From contig JASJDS010000078.1 in the NCBI GenBank assembly GCA_030065055.1, positions 1 to 32,645 of the forward strand: 32,645 nucleotides of DNA, in the 5' to 3' direction. Made by a program: the position numbers and the translations under genes. Source of the DNA: Calothrix sp. MO_192.B10 (GTDB lineage Bacteria; Cyanobacteriota; Cyanobacteriia; Cyanobacteriales; Nostocaceae). Under the pieces are notes generated by a model, which saw only the letters and a list, made by a program, of their open reading frames with translations, was not told where the DNA came from and did no database searches. Below, piece by piece: positions 32,344 through 32,645 of this stretch (within the stretch, counting starts at the first letter, position 1; each line of letters begins with the position of its first letter).

Positions 32344-32645
32344 ATTTTTAATTCAACCCCCGTAGGGGCACGGCATCGATAACATAACTGGTTCGCCAAA
32401 AACATCAAACGCGCCGTGCCCTCACCAGCAACATTAAAGGGGTGAACCATTTTTAATTCAACCCCCGTAGGGGCACGGCATCGATAACATAACTAGTTCG
32501 CCAAAAACATCAAACGCGCCGTGCCCTCACCAGCAACATCAAAAGGGGTGAACCATTTTTAATTCAACCCCCGTAGGGGCACGGCATCGATAACATAACT
32601 AGTTCGCCAAAAACATCAAACGCGCCGTGCCCTCACCAGCAACAT
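32344..32645. repeat. 105-106 bp tandem repeat, at least 2.9 units, running off the window
   Basis: Units start at 32344, 32449 and 32555 with ATTTTTAATTCAACCCCCGT. They are almost identical (one G/A change and TTAAA/TCAAAA). Each holds GGGCACGGC and GCCGTGCCC about 38 bp apart, so each can fold into a hairpin. No open frame runs through the array. Confidence 0.95.

Noticed and set aside
32344-32645. CRISPR array
   Set aside because: Units are contiguous 105-106 bp copies without unique spacers, and no cas gene is present.
1-32645. tRNA, rRNA or riboswitch genes
   Set aside because: I looked for T-loop sequences and conserved rRNA segments in the gaps and found none; a covariance search could still find a divergent one.

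Overview
This window is chromosomal DNA of a cyanobacterium, most likely a filamentous Nostocales-type species. The evidence is about twenty copies of the HIP1 octamer GCGATCGC, many 7-bp short tandem repeats (CTAACAA, TTACTTA, AAGTAAT, TAACTGA, GAGTTCG and others), and cyanobacterial genes: a class II fructose/sedoheptulose bisphosphatase next to hemA, a UPF0182 membrane protein, a pentapeptide-repeat protein, a ComFB-type protein, and a lumenal protein also found in plants. Coding density is modest and the gaps are full of small palindromic repeats.

Layout. 1-5.7 kb (minus strand): a sulfotransferase-like enzyme, a ComFB family protein, a single-pass membrane protein with a GspC/PilP-like C-terminal domain, and the tRNA-modification enzyme mnmG. 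5.9-8.2 kb (plus strand): a restriction-modification cassette (C5-cytosine methyltransferase plus GIY-YIG endonuclease of the Eco29kI type), preceded by a dispersed repeat and followed by a terminator and a broken piece of a second, related methyltransferase. 8.3-11.8 kb (minus): a tightly coupled pair of membrane-anchored P-loop ATPases, one with an unusual four-residue membrane repeat. With the neighbouring restriction-modification genes this looks like an accessory or defence region. 11.8-12.5 kb is repeat-rich spacer.

12.5-14.9 kb (plus): a GT4 glycosyltransferase, an LD-carboxypeptidase (S66) and a remnant of an Rpn/DUF4351 protein. 15-21 kb (minus): UPF0182 protein, hemA and the bisphosphatase, i.e. 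core metabolism. 21.2-21.6 kb (plus): a small gene whose product reads as a PROFILIN, a eukaryotic actin-regulating protein. This is the most surprising gene in the window. 21.8-24.4 kb: a lumenal/periplasmic protein (minus), a gene-free stretch with a MITE-like element and an operator-like palindrome, and a pentapeptide-repeat protein (plus).

24.9-27.2 kb (plus): two duplicated Roadblock/LC7 proteins followed by a single-domain protoglobin, probably a haem/gas-sensing and small-GTPase-regulation group. 27.5-30.1 kb (minus): an exported TPR-CHAT protein. 30.6-32.3 kb: a sugar-nucleotide-reductase-like SDR (minus), a XapX mini-membrane protein and a small Rieske protein (both plus). The right edge is a tandem array of a 105-106 bp hairpin-containing unit that continues past the window. 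No tRNA, rRNA or CRISPR array was recognised.
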